Of a stretch of DNA of 64,000 nucleotides, positions 19,047 to 27,313 are shown one piece after another (position 1 is the first letter of the stretch; each line of letters begins with the position of its first letter). Source of the stretch: Bacillota bacterium (GTDB lineage Bacteria; Bacillota; Clostridia; Lachnospirales; Lachnospiraceae); assembly GCA_023418475.1 (NCBI GenBank), contig JAEZZO010000033.1, forward strand, positions 1 through 64,000. The letters are read 5' to 3'. Both the position numbers and the translations under genes were made by a program. The notes below the pieces were generated by a model. It ran no database searches. It had not been told where the DNA came from and worked only from the letters and a program-made list of their open reading frames with translations.

Positions 19047-21806
19047 ATGGCAAATCAGTTTTTAACAAATTATACAGAGACAACGTTCCTTGAGAAAATT
19101 AAAGATAATTTAAGACGTTGTAAATCGTTCTCGTTTTCGGTCAGCTTTATTAAAAAGGCAGGCCTTGTTCTGGTGTATAAAGACATTGAAGCTGCTGTGG
19201 AGAGAGGGTGTAAGGGAAGAATTATTACTTCTATCTATCAGAATTTTACAGATATTGAATCTCTAAAGAGTTTCTATACACTTATGGGTAGATGTTCAGA
19301 TTTCCAGTGTCACCTGGATTTTGATTGTTTTCATGATGCAGGATATTCCACTTTAGGGTATCATTCAAAGGGATATTTGTTTGAATTCAATGATTATCGT
19401 GAGCTGATAGTTGGTTCGTCGAATATTACAAGATATGCACTTTTGAAAAATGTGGAATGGGATGTTGCGGTGACAGATGTCTACGAGCCTGGAGTTTATG
19501 ATCAAGTGATGGAGGAGTTTCAGGAGAAATGGAACAATACATTCCTGTTGGATGCTGAACTGATTCATAAGTATTCTACAAGACTGAACTATGCTATTGA
19601 AAGATGGGACATGGATTACGATCTTTCTTCGGCTAAGATTAAGCCAAATTATATGCAAAAAAGTGCATTGAAGGAACTAAACAGATATCGTGCAGTGGGT
19701 GTTAACCGTGCACTTACAATTGCATCAGCAGGTAGTGGAAAAACATACTTGGCGGCTTTTGATGCACTGAATTTTAATCCTAGTAGACTCCTTTATATTG
19801 TCCATGAGGGTTCTATTTTGAGTAAATCTTTGGAGACATTCCAGGAAGTGTTTGGCAAGAATGTTACATATGGAATTTATAGCGGATCCAGTAAGGAATC
19901 CGATGCAGATTTTGTATTTGCAACAAATATTACCATGTGCAATACATTGGAGTTTTTTGCAAAAGATGAATTTGACTACATCATAATTGATGAATGTCAT
20001 CATTCTACAGCCCTGACATATAAGAAAATCATTGGATATTTTCAACCGGAATTTTTACTTGGATTAACGGCAACACCGGAACGCATGGATAATCAGGATG
20101 TATTTGAAATGTTTAACCACAACATACCTTATGAACTACGCCTAAGAGATGCCATAGCAAATGATTTAGTAGTACCATTTAAATACTATGGAATTCGCGA
20201 CAAAATGGTAGATTATGGTCTTAACGCTTATGAAGAACGAAAAATGATTGCACAGATGGTGAAAGAGGAACATTGCGATTTTATTGCGTTACAGATAGAG
20301 AAACACAGACCGCAAGGAAAATTGAAAACGCTTGCATTTTGTCGTAATGTGACTCATGCTAGAATGATGTGTGAGGCTCTAGGAGAGAAATACAAGACGG
20401 CATATCTTACTGGCCGTAATGATATCGGTGAACGTGTGCGTGCCTACAATGACTTACAAAATGACGGTACGGAGCTTGAGATTTTATTTACCGTAGATAT
20501 ACTTAATGAAGGTGTAGATATTCCTGGAGTAAACATGGTTTTGTTCCTGCGACCGACTGAATCAACGACAATTTTCATTCAGCAGCTTGGACGGGGACTA
20601 CGTAAGTATCTGAATAAGGAATATATTACTGTTCTTGATTTTATTGGAAATAGCTACAAGAGAAGCGTTCAGATTGCATTTGCACTTTCTTCCCTGGCTG
20701 AGAATTTTGTCATGGAGAAGCGATTGATGGCGGCTCTTGTTAAAGATGATTTTACTGCACTTGGGTTATCTGATTATGGTGTAGAGATACATATTGATGA
20801 TCTTAGCAAAGAAGAAATATTGGAGTATATAGATAAGGAAAATTTCAACAGCATTAAGTATTTGAAGCAGGATTACTTCAATTTTAAGAAGTATATCATT
20901 TCTGAGTTTTATCCTCGTCATATGGACTATATCAATAATGATTGTGCTCCGGATTTAATTCGTTTTATGAGTGTGAAGACGCAAGGTAAGAAAAACTGCT
21001 CATATTACAATTTTCTTCGTGGAATTGAAGAAGAGAATTTGCCTATATTCTCAGATGAACAAATTTCTTTCGTTAATTACCTATCAGGACTACTGCCTCT
21101 TGTTTGGGTATATGAGTATGAGATTATTCGTTGTCTGCTTGGTGGATTGAAAACATATCAACAGATTATAGATGAATTGATGGAGAAAATGTCTAAGTTT
21201 AAAAAAGAGGAGTATCAGCATTCACTAACTTTTCTACAGTTTGTTAATAAGACCGATGAAGGACTAGCGATATCGGTAACTCTTGACGATCAGTTTATGG
21301 AATACTTAGAAGATCTAATCAGTTATGGATTAACAAGATTTGAGATCGACAATGGCGATGAAACTGGGTTCAAGCTATGGCAGAATTATCGAATTGATCA
21401 AGTTCAGCTAAAGCTATTAAGAAACCCTGGAAGCAATCAAAAAGGTACGTATTATTATGAGGATTATGTTGTAATATTTGCTTCTTTAAAGAAAGACTTA
21501 GATGAAGCTGATAGACTGAATTACAAAGATAAATTCCTTCAAGCAGATGTGTTCCAATGGGAATCAATGCATGATTTGCCACAGTCTGATTACGAGAAGT
21601 TGACTCATAGTAGATATGTCTATGTTTTTATAAGAAAGGTTGATAGTGAAAATGGTATTGTTTTACCATTTACCTATGTGGGAAATGGTCAACTTACCAA
21701 TCCGAGGAAAAACGATGACGGAAATAGAACCTATCTGTTTGACATTCATATGGAAAATGAGTTACCAGAGTATTTGCAGTATGACTTTGGACTGACAAGA
21801 GATTAA
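19047..21806 (+). CDS. PLD-like / DEAD-box helicase with DUF3427-type C-terminus
   Basis: This intact 919-residue protein has an N-terminal PLD-like domain (HSKGYLF, then IVGSSNITRYALL, residues ~106-132). It has an SF2 helicase core: motif I ASAGSGKT (~230), motif II DECHH (~315), motif III LTATPERMD (~345) and motif VI QQLGRGLRK (~512). The C-terminal region ends with a domain found in DUF3427 helicases (YVGNGQLTNPRKNDDGNRTY). Such proteins are frequent in defence islands; their substrate is not known to me. It sits alone downstream of two decayed genes. AAAGGATG lies 7-8 nt before the ATG. Confidence 0.85.
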   Translation: MANQFLTNYTETTFLEKIKDNLRRCKSFSFSVSFIKKAGLVLVYKDIEAAVERGCKGRIITSIYQNFTDIESLKSFYTLMGRCSDFQCHLDFDCFHDAGYSTLGYHSKGYLFEFNDYRELIVGSSNITRYALLKNVEWDVAVTDVYEPGVYDQVMEEFQEKWNNTFLLDAELIHKYSTRLNYAIERWDMDYDLSSAKIKPNYMQKSALKELNRYRAVGVNRALTIASAGSGKTYLAAFDALNFNPSRLLYIVHEGSILSKSLETFQEVFGKNVTYGIYSGSSKESDADFVFATNITMCNTLEFFAKDEFDYIIIDECHHSTALTYKKIIGYFQPEFLLGLTATPERMDNQDVFEMFNHNIPYELRLRDAIANDLVVPFKYYGIRDKMVDYGLNAYEERKMIAQMVKEEHCDFIALQIEKHRPQGKLKTLAFCRNVTHARMMCEALGEKYKTAYLTGRNDIGERVRAYNDLQNDGTELEILFTVDILNEGVDIPGVNMVLFLRPTESTTIFIQQLGRGLRKYLNKEYITVLDFIGNSYKRSVQIAFALSSLAENFVMEKRLMAALVKDDFTALGLSDYGVEIHIDDLSKEEILEYIDKENFNSIKYLKQDYFNFKKYIISEFYPRHMDYINNDCAPDLIRFMSVKTQGKKNCSYYNFLRGIEEENLPIFSDEQISFVNYLSGLLPLVWVYEYEIIRCLLGGLKTYQQIIDELMEKMSKFKKEEYQHSLTFLQFVNKTDEGLAISVTLDDQFMEYLEDLISYGLTRFEIDNGDETGFKLWQNYRIDQVQLKLLRNPGSNQKGTYYYEDYVVIFASLKKDLDEADRLNYKDKFLQADVFQWESMHDLPQSDYEKLTHSRYVYVFIRKVDSENGIVLPFTYVGNGQLTNPRKNDDGNRTYLFDIHMENELPEYLQYDFGLTRD

Positions 21807-22082
21807 TGAAAAAGATGCTTTACTACCCATATTATAAGAAGGAACCTAAGAAGGAAGGATTCGATTCATATAGAATGATTTAACGAATGAGTTTAGAGTA
21901 GAGATAAAAAATAAACCATAAAAAGGCGGCGAATAAAACCGGCGAATAAAAGCGTCGAAAAAAAAGTGGCGAAAAAACATTAGAGATTATATGGTGATTT
22001 GGGACCAATGTAGCTAGAGTATAATAATGATCTTATGTTTTTTGACTATGTAATAACCGAGAGTTTCAAAATAATAAAAAAA
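21807..22082. other. Intergenic stretch after the helicase
   Basis: No gene is supported here. It carries short ~14-bp tandem repeats (listed separately) and a 25-codon open stretch at 21807 without support. Confidence 0.4.
21925..21979. repeat. Four degenerate 13-14 bp tandem repeats
   Basis: Units begin at 21925 (GGCGGCGAATAAAA), 21939 (CCGGCGAATAAAA), 21952 (GCGTCGAAAAAAAA) and 21966 (GTGGCGAAAAAACA). Each is a GC-rich GCG core followed by an A-rich tail. No reading frame runs through them with support. Confidence 0.55.
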
Positions 22083-22130
22083 TTTAAATGAAATGCGGCT
22101 GTATTTAGAAATAGCCGCATTTCATTTAAA
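22083..22130. promoter_or_regulatory. 18-bp perfect inverted repeat upstream of abiE
   Basis: The arm 22083-22100 is exactly complementary to 22113-22130 around a 12-nt loop. It ends 4 bp before the -35 box of the abiE promoter. AbiEi antitoxins are known to repress their operon by binding inverted repeats, so an operator is plausible. The T-run is only on the minus strand, so a plus-strand terminator is less likely. Confidence 0.5.
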
Positions 22131-22134
22131 AAAA

Positions 22135-22163
22135 TTGTTAAATCATCGTTTCTTGGGTATAAT
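22135..22163 (+). promoter_or_regulatory. Promoter of the abiE pair
   Basis: TTGTTA (22135-22140), a 17-bp spacer, then a perfect TATAAT (22158-22163). Transcription should start near 22170, leaving a very short leader with GGAGGT just before the abiEi ATG. Confidence 0.75.
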
Positions 22164-22183
22164 AAGAATTGGAGGTGTGCGAA

Positions 22184-22771
22184 ATGAAAAATGAAATTCT
22201 TATACCGGATAATCAAAAAATAATATCGACGGACGAACTTAAAAATTGGGGATTTACTCATTATAAAATAAATAAATTGGTTATCGAAGGAACTCTTATA
22301 AAGCTAAATAAAAAGAATTATGAAAACGCAAACTTTAAGGGTGAAGACTTGGATTTTTATTTTGTTCATGCATACGCACCAACGGGAGTAGTGTGTTTGT
22401 TGAGTGCTGCAGTATTCTATAGTCTTACAACATATAGACCTGATGCTATTGATGTGGCAATAAGTAAAAAGAAAAATGTATCAACATTACCAGATTGGCC
22501 CACTTTTAATTTGTATTATTTTGAAAAAGATAGATATCAAACAGGAGTACAGATTATAAAAGATGGACCAAATCAATTTCAAATCTATGATATTGAGAAG
22601 ACGGTGGTAGATATTGTTTATTATCGAAATAAAATAGGGATCGAAGAAACAAAAGAAATATTAATAAGTTATCTCAACAGAAATGAACGGGATATTAATA
22701 AACTGTATCGCTATTCAGAGCAGCTAAAGTGTAGTGATATATTAAAAACATATTTGGAGGTTTTAGTTTGA
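22184..22771 (+). CDS. abiEi: AbiEi-type antitoxin / regulator
   Basis: This 195-residue protein is followed at once by an AbiEii-type toxin. It has an N-terminal winged-helix-like part (DELKNWGFTHYKINKLVIEGTL) and the central pattern seen in AbiEi proteins (GVVCLLSAAVFYSLT, then QIYDIEKTVVDIVYYRNKIG). It would neutralise the toxin and repress the operon (type IV system). ATG 22184 is chosen because GGAGGT lies 7 nt upstream; the open frame extends to TTG 22169, which is part of the ribosome site. It overlaps the toxin start by TTGA. Confidence 0.85.
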   Translation: MKNEILIPDNQKIISTDELKNWGFTHYKINKLVIEGTLIKLNKKNYENANFKGEDLDFYFVHAYAPTGVVCLLSAAVFYSLTTYRPDAIDVAISKKKNVSTLPDWPTFNLYYFEKDRYQTGVQIIKDGPNQFQIYDIEKTVVDIVYYRNKIGIEETKEILISYLNRNERDINKLYRYSEQLKCSDILKTYLEVLV

Positions 22772-23664
22772 TAAATGCAGAGTCAGTTAAAGCTAAGCTG
22801 AAAAATCAAGCACAGAAGCGAGGACATATGTTACAAGAGGAGTTGATTGCATATGGTATAGAAAGAACTATATACAGGATTTCAATTTCTGAGTATGTCG
22901 ACAAATTTACCTTAAAGGGTGGCATATTCTTATATGCATTATTTAATGGAAATTTTACAAGAGCAACTACTGATATAGATTTATTAGCTCAAAAAACCAG
23001 TAACGAAGTAGAGAATATAAAGAAGATATTTAATAAAATATTTTTGATAGAAGTGGATGATGCGTTGAAATATGATTTAGACTCATTAGATATTCGTTCT
23101 ATAGCTGAATTTAAAGCTTATCACGGAGTGAATGTTTCGATTGTAGCTTATTTAGACAAAACAAAGATCCCAATATCAATAGATATTGGATTTGGGGATA
23201 TTGTATATCCAGAACGTGTACTTATGGATTTTCCGGTTTTACTTGAAATGGAAGTTCCTAAAATATATGCCTATTCTTTAAATTCTGTTATTGCAGAAAA
23301 GTTCGAAGCAATTGTGTCGTTAGGTTATGCCAATAGTAGGTACAAAGATTTCTATGATATTTATATTTTGTGTAGTAATTATGACTTTGATGGGAATGAG
23401 CTAAAGATAGCGATTGAAGAAACATTTTATCACAGACAAACAGGATTTGATGGTATTGTAGCCTTTGAAAAGGAGTTCGCTGAGGATGCTATTAGGAAAA
23501 GTCGATGGAATTCTTTCATTAAAAAGAAAAAAGCAATGGAATCGGTGGACTTTGGAACCGCAGTGGAGCAGATTATAGATTTTTTAAAGCCGATAGTTGA
23601 AAAAATTGTAGATAATGGAGAGATGGATACTAAGTGGAAATCACAGAAGAAAATCTGGAAATAA
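22768..23664 (+). CDS. abiEii: AbiEii-type nucleotidyltransferase toxin
   Basis: This 298-residue protein has the nucleotidyltransferase pattern of the AbiEii/DUF1814 family: FTLKGGIFLYALFNG, then RATTDIDLLA (the Asp-x-Asp metal pair), then PISIDIGFGD and EKFEAIVSLG with RYKDFYDIY. Such toxins transfer nucleotides to RNA targets and cause abortive infection. The start is TTG 22768 overlapping the antitoxin stop, with GGAGG 6 nt upstream. The pair separates two helicase regions and so may be an insertion. Confidence 0.88.
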   Translation: MINAESVKAKLKNQAQKRGHMLQEELIAYGIERTIYRISISEYVDKFTLKGGIFLYALFNGNFTRATTDIDLLAQKTSNEVENIKKIFNKIFLIEVDDALKYDLDSLDIRSIAEFKAYHGVNVSIVAYLDKTKIPISIDIGFGDIVYPERVLMDFPVLLEMEVPKIYAYSLNSVIAEKFEAIVSLGYANSRYKDFYDIYILCSNYDFDGNELKIAIEETFYHRQTGFDGIVAFEKEFAEDAIRKSRWNSFIKKKKAMESVDFGTAVEQIIDFLKPIVEKIVDNGEMDTKWKSQKKIWK

Positions 23665-23699
23665 TGGCAAAAACAAAAATCATTTTTTACTCGTCACAC

Positions 23700-24499
23700 C
23701 CTTGACACGAGCGGGGACTGGAAAAACATATGCATCAGCATTTGCTATGCGTGAATTAGGATTACAGCGGGTGCTTTTCCTGGTACATAGAGGACAGCTC
23801 GCTAAGCAAACAAAGAAATCTTATGAGCGTGTGTTTGAGAAAACAGTTTCTATGGGCTTAGTCGGTGCCGGATATAGTGATTATGATAAAGACTATGTGT
23901 TTGAAACAGTACAGACTTATGATACCCGCAAACAGGTTTTTGATTTGATTAAGGTTGGACTTAATAAGTACGAAGAGAAGCAACGCTGCGGAGCAACGGA
24001 AGTGAACAGGTTTGTTTTATATGAGAAATATTCGAGGCGTGATGTAAGCTTACTTATGCATTGCGGAAAGGATCTTTCCTCAATCATGTATGGAATGAAG
24101 AAGATTGACGACGATGTCTTTATCTTTGTAACATATCATAAGGAGGAAACCTATGATGAGAAGAATTATGTTGACGGTAAACCGGACTATGCAGATTCGT
24201 TTGAGGATAATATGATCTTCCGCTGGGATTCGCAGATTGGTAAAGGTATTGATAGTTCATACATGAAGGATGTAATGTCAGCTAAGAACAAGCATCTTCT
24301 GGTTAAGAAGAGTGATGCTGAAAGTAATTTCTATTACGTAGGCCAATTTGATGTGATAGAAACTGTTGAAACCAGGAAACAGAACAACAAGGGTAAAATG
24401 GAACCGATCTGTAAGGTTAAAATGAAGATGCATCATTCAGTTCGTGATGACCTGCTCAGGTACTTAAATAGTGGTTTGAAGGAGGAAATGATAGGATGA
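23700..24499 (+). pseudogene. Internally deleted DEAD helicase / DUF3427 remnant
   Basis: The open frame (from 23615) contains helicase motif I and Ia sequence (AGTGKTYASAFAMRELG, FLVHRGQLAKQ) for ~80 residues. It then jumps at ~23960-24000 to a DUF3427 domain (VLYEKYSRRDVSLLMHCGKD to the end). The PLD domain and most helicase motifs, about 500 residues, are missing. The first ~30 codons overlap abiEii and are not homologous. The stop overlaps the Nudix gene by ATGA, which shows the original operon order helicase-Nudix. Confidence 0.75.
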
Positions 24500-24885
24500 A
24501 AATCGTAAAAGTCGTTGCGGCTATTATTAGAGATGGAGAGAAAATTCTTGCCACTCAGCGTGGTTGTGGAGAATATAAGGGTGAATGGGAATTGCCTGGT
24601 GGAAAGGTTGAGGAAGGAGAAACTCCTGAAGCGGCATTGGCTCGAGAAATAAGAGAGGAGCTCGATACTATAATCGAAGTAGGAGAGTACCTTGATACGA
24701 TTGAATATGATTATCCAACATTTCATTTGTCGATGTGTTGTTACTGGTGTATTATAAAATCTGGTAATTTGGTACTCAAAGAGCACGAAGCCTCGAAGTG
24801 GCTTACGAAGGAGACAATGGATTCTGTGAAATGGCTACCAGCGGATATTACGATTATTGATAAGATAAAGCAAGCTCTATTATAG
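24496..24885 (+). CDS. Nudix hydrolase, MutT-like (copy 1)
   Basis: A 129-residue (deoxy)nucleoside triphosphate pyrophosphohydrolase candidate. The Nudix box lies at residues ~36-58 (GGKVEEGETPEAALAREI, then REELD); the final Gly of the consensus is Asp here. The gene overlaps the DUF3427 remnant by ATGA. A near-identical copy (about eight substitutions by eye) lies at 47398. Nucleotide-pool cleaning or an alarm-nucleotide role within a defence cassette is inference. Confidence 0.88.
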   Translation: MKIVKVVAAIIRDGEKILATQRGCGEYKGEWELPGGKVEEGETPEAALAREIREELDTIIEVGEYLDTIEYDYPTFHLSMCCYWCIIKSGNLVLKEHEASKWLTKETMDSVKWLPADITIIDKIKQALL

Positions 24886-24899
24886 TATGGTATCGGAGT

Positions 24900-25070
24900 A
24901 TAATAAGGTAAACAGCGACAGGTACCTGCGATAACTATGGGGTTACGGAGATCTAACTTAGATATGTCGTTCAAGTCCTACCCATCGGAGACATCAGATT
25001 AATTGGGAAATGCAAGAACTGTGGTAAGGACATATCCTGGATTGAGAAAGGAGAAGTAAAGCTTTGTTAA
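24900..25070 (+). pseudogene. Small two-CxxC zinc-ribbon protein relic (copy 1)
   Basis: One frame encodes TATGTCDNYGVTEI, a TAA, and then GKCKNCGKDISWIEKGEVKLC before the TAA at 25068-25070. This looks like a ~50-residue protein with two CxxC knuckles, of which the second Cys of the first pair is Tyr here. No start codon is left in this copy. Its last codons overlap the TTG start of the next gene, so it was part of the same operon. The relic at 47804 has the first knuckle intact (CGNC). Confidence 0.4.
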
Positions 25071-25759
25071 TAGAAAGACAACAGGTAATTGATTATTGCC
25101 TTTCATATGATCATGTCTACGAGGATTATCCATTTCAAGATACAAATTGGTGTGTCATCCGCCATGAGGAAGATGATAAAATCTTTGCATGGATATTTGA
25201 GAGGGATGGATATGTCTGGGTGAATGTAAAGTGTGATCCTGAGTGGGTACTATTTTGGAGAAATGCATTTGAAGCCGTTATACCGGCATATCATCTGAAT
25301 AAGCATCATTGGAATTCAATTATACTAAATGGTAGTGTTCCGGTGAAGGATATCCAGCTTATGATTGGTAACAGCTACGATGTTACAATGAAAAAAGATA
25401 AGACACGTGCAACAAAAAGAAGCAAAGATAGTTATCCTGTCAATTTACTTAAGGATATTAATGTAAATGAATATAGTAAAGTGAATATTGATTATGCCCA
25501 TTTCACTGACGATCAAGTGAAGGGTCTGGGATATGCGTTGAGTCAGATGAGAAAAAGAGAAATTGAGATGGTGTTGCTTCGTTATCGGGAAGAGAAGACG
25601 TTTCAAGCGATTGCAGAGATTTATAGCCGCAGTGATAGCCGCGTCTCTCAGATTATACAGAAGGTATTGCGTAAACTCCGGCAACCGTCTCGGATTATTT
25701 ATATGGTAGAGGGATATGAAGCTTATTGTAATCGTATAACCGTATGTTCTGATATATGA
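25064..25759 (+). CDS. MmcQ/YjbR-family protein fused to sigma-70 region-4-like HTH
   Basis: Residues 1-110 are an MmcQ/YjbR (DUF419) domain (VYEDYPF, IFAWIFERDGYVWVNVKCDPEW, HLNKHHWNSI). After a linker, residues ~165-215 (MRKREIEMVLLRYREEKTFQAIAEIY, then SDSRVSQIIQKVLRKLRQPSR) form a sigma-70 region-4-like helix-turn-helix. The start is TTG 25064 with AAGGAGAA about 8 nt upstream, overlapping the zinc-ribbon relic's stop. The last ~10 residues (NRITVCSDI) come from DNA beyond a rearrangement junction at ~25735 and are probably not native. Confidence 0.75.
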   Translation: MLIERQQVIDYCLSYDHVYEDYPFQDTNWCVIRHEEDDKIFAWIFERDGYVWVNVKCDPEWVLFWRNAFEAVIPAYHLNKHHWNSIILNGSVPVKDIQLMIGNSYDVTMKKDKTRATKRSKDSYPVNLLKDINVNEYSKVNIDYAHFTDDQVKGLGYALSQMRKREIEMVLLRYREEKTFQAIAEIYSRSDSRVSQIIQKVLRKLRQPSRIIYMVEGYEAYCNRITVCSDI

Positions 25760-26496
25760 AGAGCTTCTGCAATCTCATTGTTTGTTTTGCCAAGTAAAAG
25801 CTGATCAAGTACCTCTCCTTCACGTCGTGAGATATGGTAGTGTCTGGAGAGTTGCAGGGCATGGGTAAGCTGACTCTCACTTGCTTTACTTTCCTCCTGC
25901 TCTCGCTGCATGCGGCTAAGCAGGTGAGGGACCAGCTTTTGGAGTAAGGCCAGCTCATCGTCGGAGAAGTCAAGTTTACTGCTTTTACGGTATAAGGTAA
26001 TCACCCCATAGGACGTGCCCTCTGAGGAAATACTGATTCCGGCAACATGGATCAGGTCCATTGGTTATAGATATTCCAGATAATATGGCGTGTTTTGGCG
26101 AACTTCATTTCGAATGACGTCTGATTCCCTGTAAACTACCGATTCCCTGTTGGAGTAGAACCAGCGGGTGTAGTCAAGACTTCCATACTCAGACTCATAT
26201 TTACGCGTAAAATTCTCTTCGAATTCTTTGGTGAAGCGGCTGACCACGACAGGATTGCCTAAGCAGGCAGCCTGGTTTCTTAGATCAGATATAGTAAGGC
26301 AAAAGTCTGCGAGGTCGAATTCGACGAGAAGTCGTAGTGAGTGCAAGAAACGGCGCCTTGCCTGTGTAAAGTCACAGATTCCGTGGAATTCCGAGGTGAG
26401 TTGGTTGATTCGCTCCCATTGGGCGGAAGTGGGTTCACTCATTGACATTTCTCCAATCCTGTTATTTATGCGAACAGACTCCCTTATAATAATCAA
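25735..26496 (-). pseudogene. LuxR-family regulator, nonsense-broken and 3'-truncated
   Basis: On the minus strand the N-terminal part (26496-26065) ends TPYYLEYL with TAA at 26067-26065. The same frame goes on with PMDLIHVAGISISSEG through REGEVLDQLLLGKTNNEIAEALHISEHTV, the first half of a LuxR helix-turn-helix. The rest of that motif is replaced by foreign sequence at about 25735-25745. One in-frame stop plus loss of the DNA-binding end make it nonfunctional. It is divergent from the SDR stub at 26525 and was probably its regulator. Confidence 0.8.
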
Positions 26497-26524
26497 ATAA
26501 ATATAAAAATAAGGAGGATGCGAC

Positions 26525-26655
26525 GTGTTTGATTTGAAGGGAAAGGTTGCCTTGATAACAGGAGCGGGGAGTCCGTCTGGAATCGGTTATGCGACAGCAA
26601 AGGCATTGGGTACGCTGGGAGCAGAGGTGATCATAACCGGTACAACGCAGCGATT
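26525..26655 (+). pseudogene. Short-chain dehydrogenase (SDR) N-terminal stub
   Basis: FDLKGKVALITGAGSPSGIG (residues 2-21) is the SDR dinucleotide-binding motif, followed by YATAKALGTLGAEVIITGTTQR. The family sequence ends near 26652 and the frame runs on into unrelated sequence to 26776. SDR enzymes are ~250 residues; only ~43 remain. The ribosome site AAGGAGG is intact. The start is GTG 26525. Confidence 0.8.
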
Positions 26656-26671
26656 CTTTTTCAATGTATCA

Positions 26672-26700
26672 TTTACTTTTCACTACCAAGCAGGTATAAT
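26672..26700 (+). promoter_or_regulatory. Promoter of the AAA ATPase fragment
   Basis: TTTACT (26672-26677), a 17-bp spacer, then a perfect TATAAT (26695-26700). It lies just right of the SDR truncation point and belongs to the downstream ATPase. Confidence 0.65.
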
Positions 26701-26756
26701 GATGAAAAAAAAGCGAAAAAATACCCTTGGATTTCAATATAGCAGGAGGTGTTGCT

Positions 26757-27287
26757 ATGTTAATTGCCAGAAATAGGTACTTAGAAGCACTAAAGCTTCG
26801 AATGCATAACGGTATGATTAAAGTCATTACCGGAATTAGAAGATGTGGAAAATCTTATCTGTTATTTCGGATTTTCAAAAACTATCTGCTTGAAAACGGG
26901 GTTGATGAGTCACATATCATTTCAATTGAATTAGATCAGAGAAAAAATAGACAATATAGGGAACCTGATGCCATTCTTGATTATATTGAATCCCTGATTG
27001 TTGATAAAGAGCAATACGATATCCTTTTAGATGAAGTACAAATGCTAAGTGAACTTGAGGAAGTGCTTAATTCGCTGCTTCACGTTCAGAATGCAGATGT
27101 ATATGTAACCGGCAGTAATTCGAAATTTCTGTCCAAGGATATCATTACAGAATTTAGAGGACGTGACGATGAAGTGCACGTGTTTCCGCTAAGCTTTAAA
27201 GAATTTATGGAAGCTTATAAAGAAGATAGGTATCAAGGGTGGGCGGAATATGTAACATATGGTGGATTGCCGCTAACTAGTCATTAA
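26757..27287 (+). pseudogene. AAA ATPase (AAA_14/DUF4143 type), C-terminally truncated
   Basis: Starts MLIARNRYLEALKLRMHNGM and has Walker A GIRRCGKSYL near residue 28 and Walker B DILLDEVQML near residue 88. TGSNSKFLSKDIITEFRGR, then FPLSFKEFMEAY, and finally TYGGLP are typical of the family. After GGLPL the frame stops at 176 codons, whereas members have ~400 residues, so the DUF4143 half is gone. ATG 26757 has AGGAGG upstream; the open frame begins at 26727. Confidence 0.78.
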
Positions 27288-27313
27288 AATGGCAATGCTT
27301 AAAGGGAAAATTT

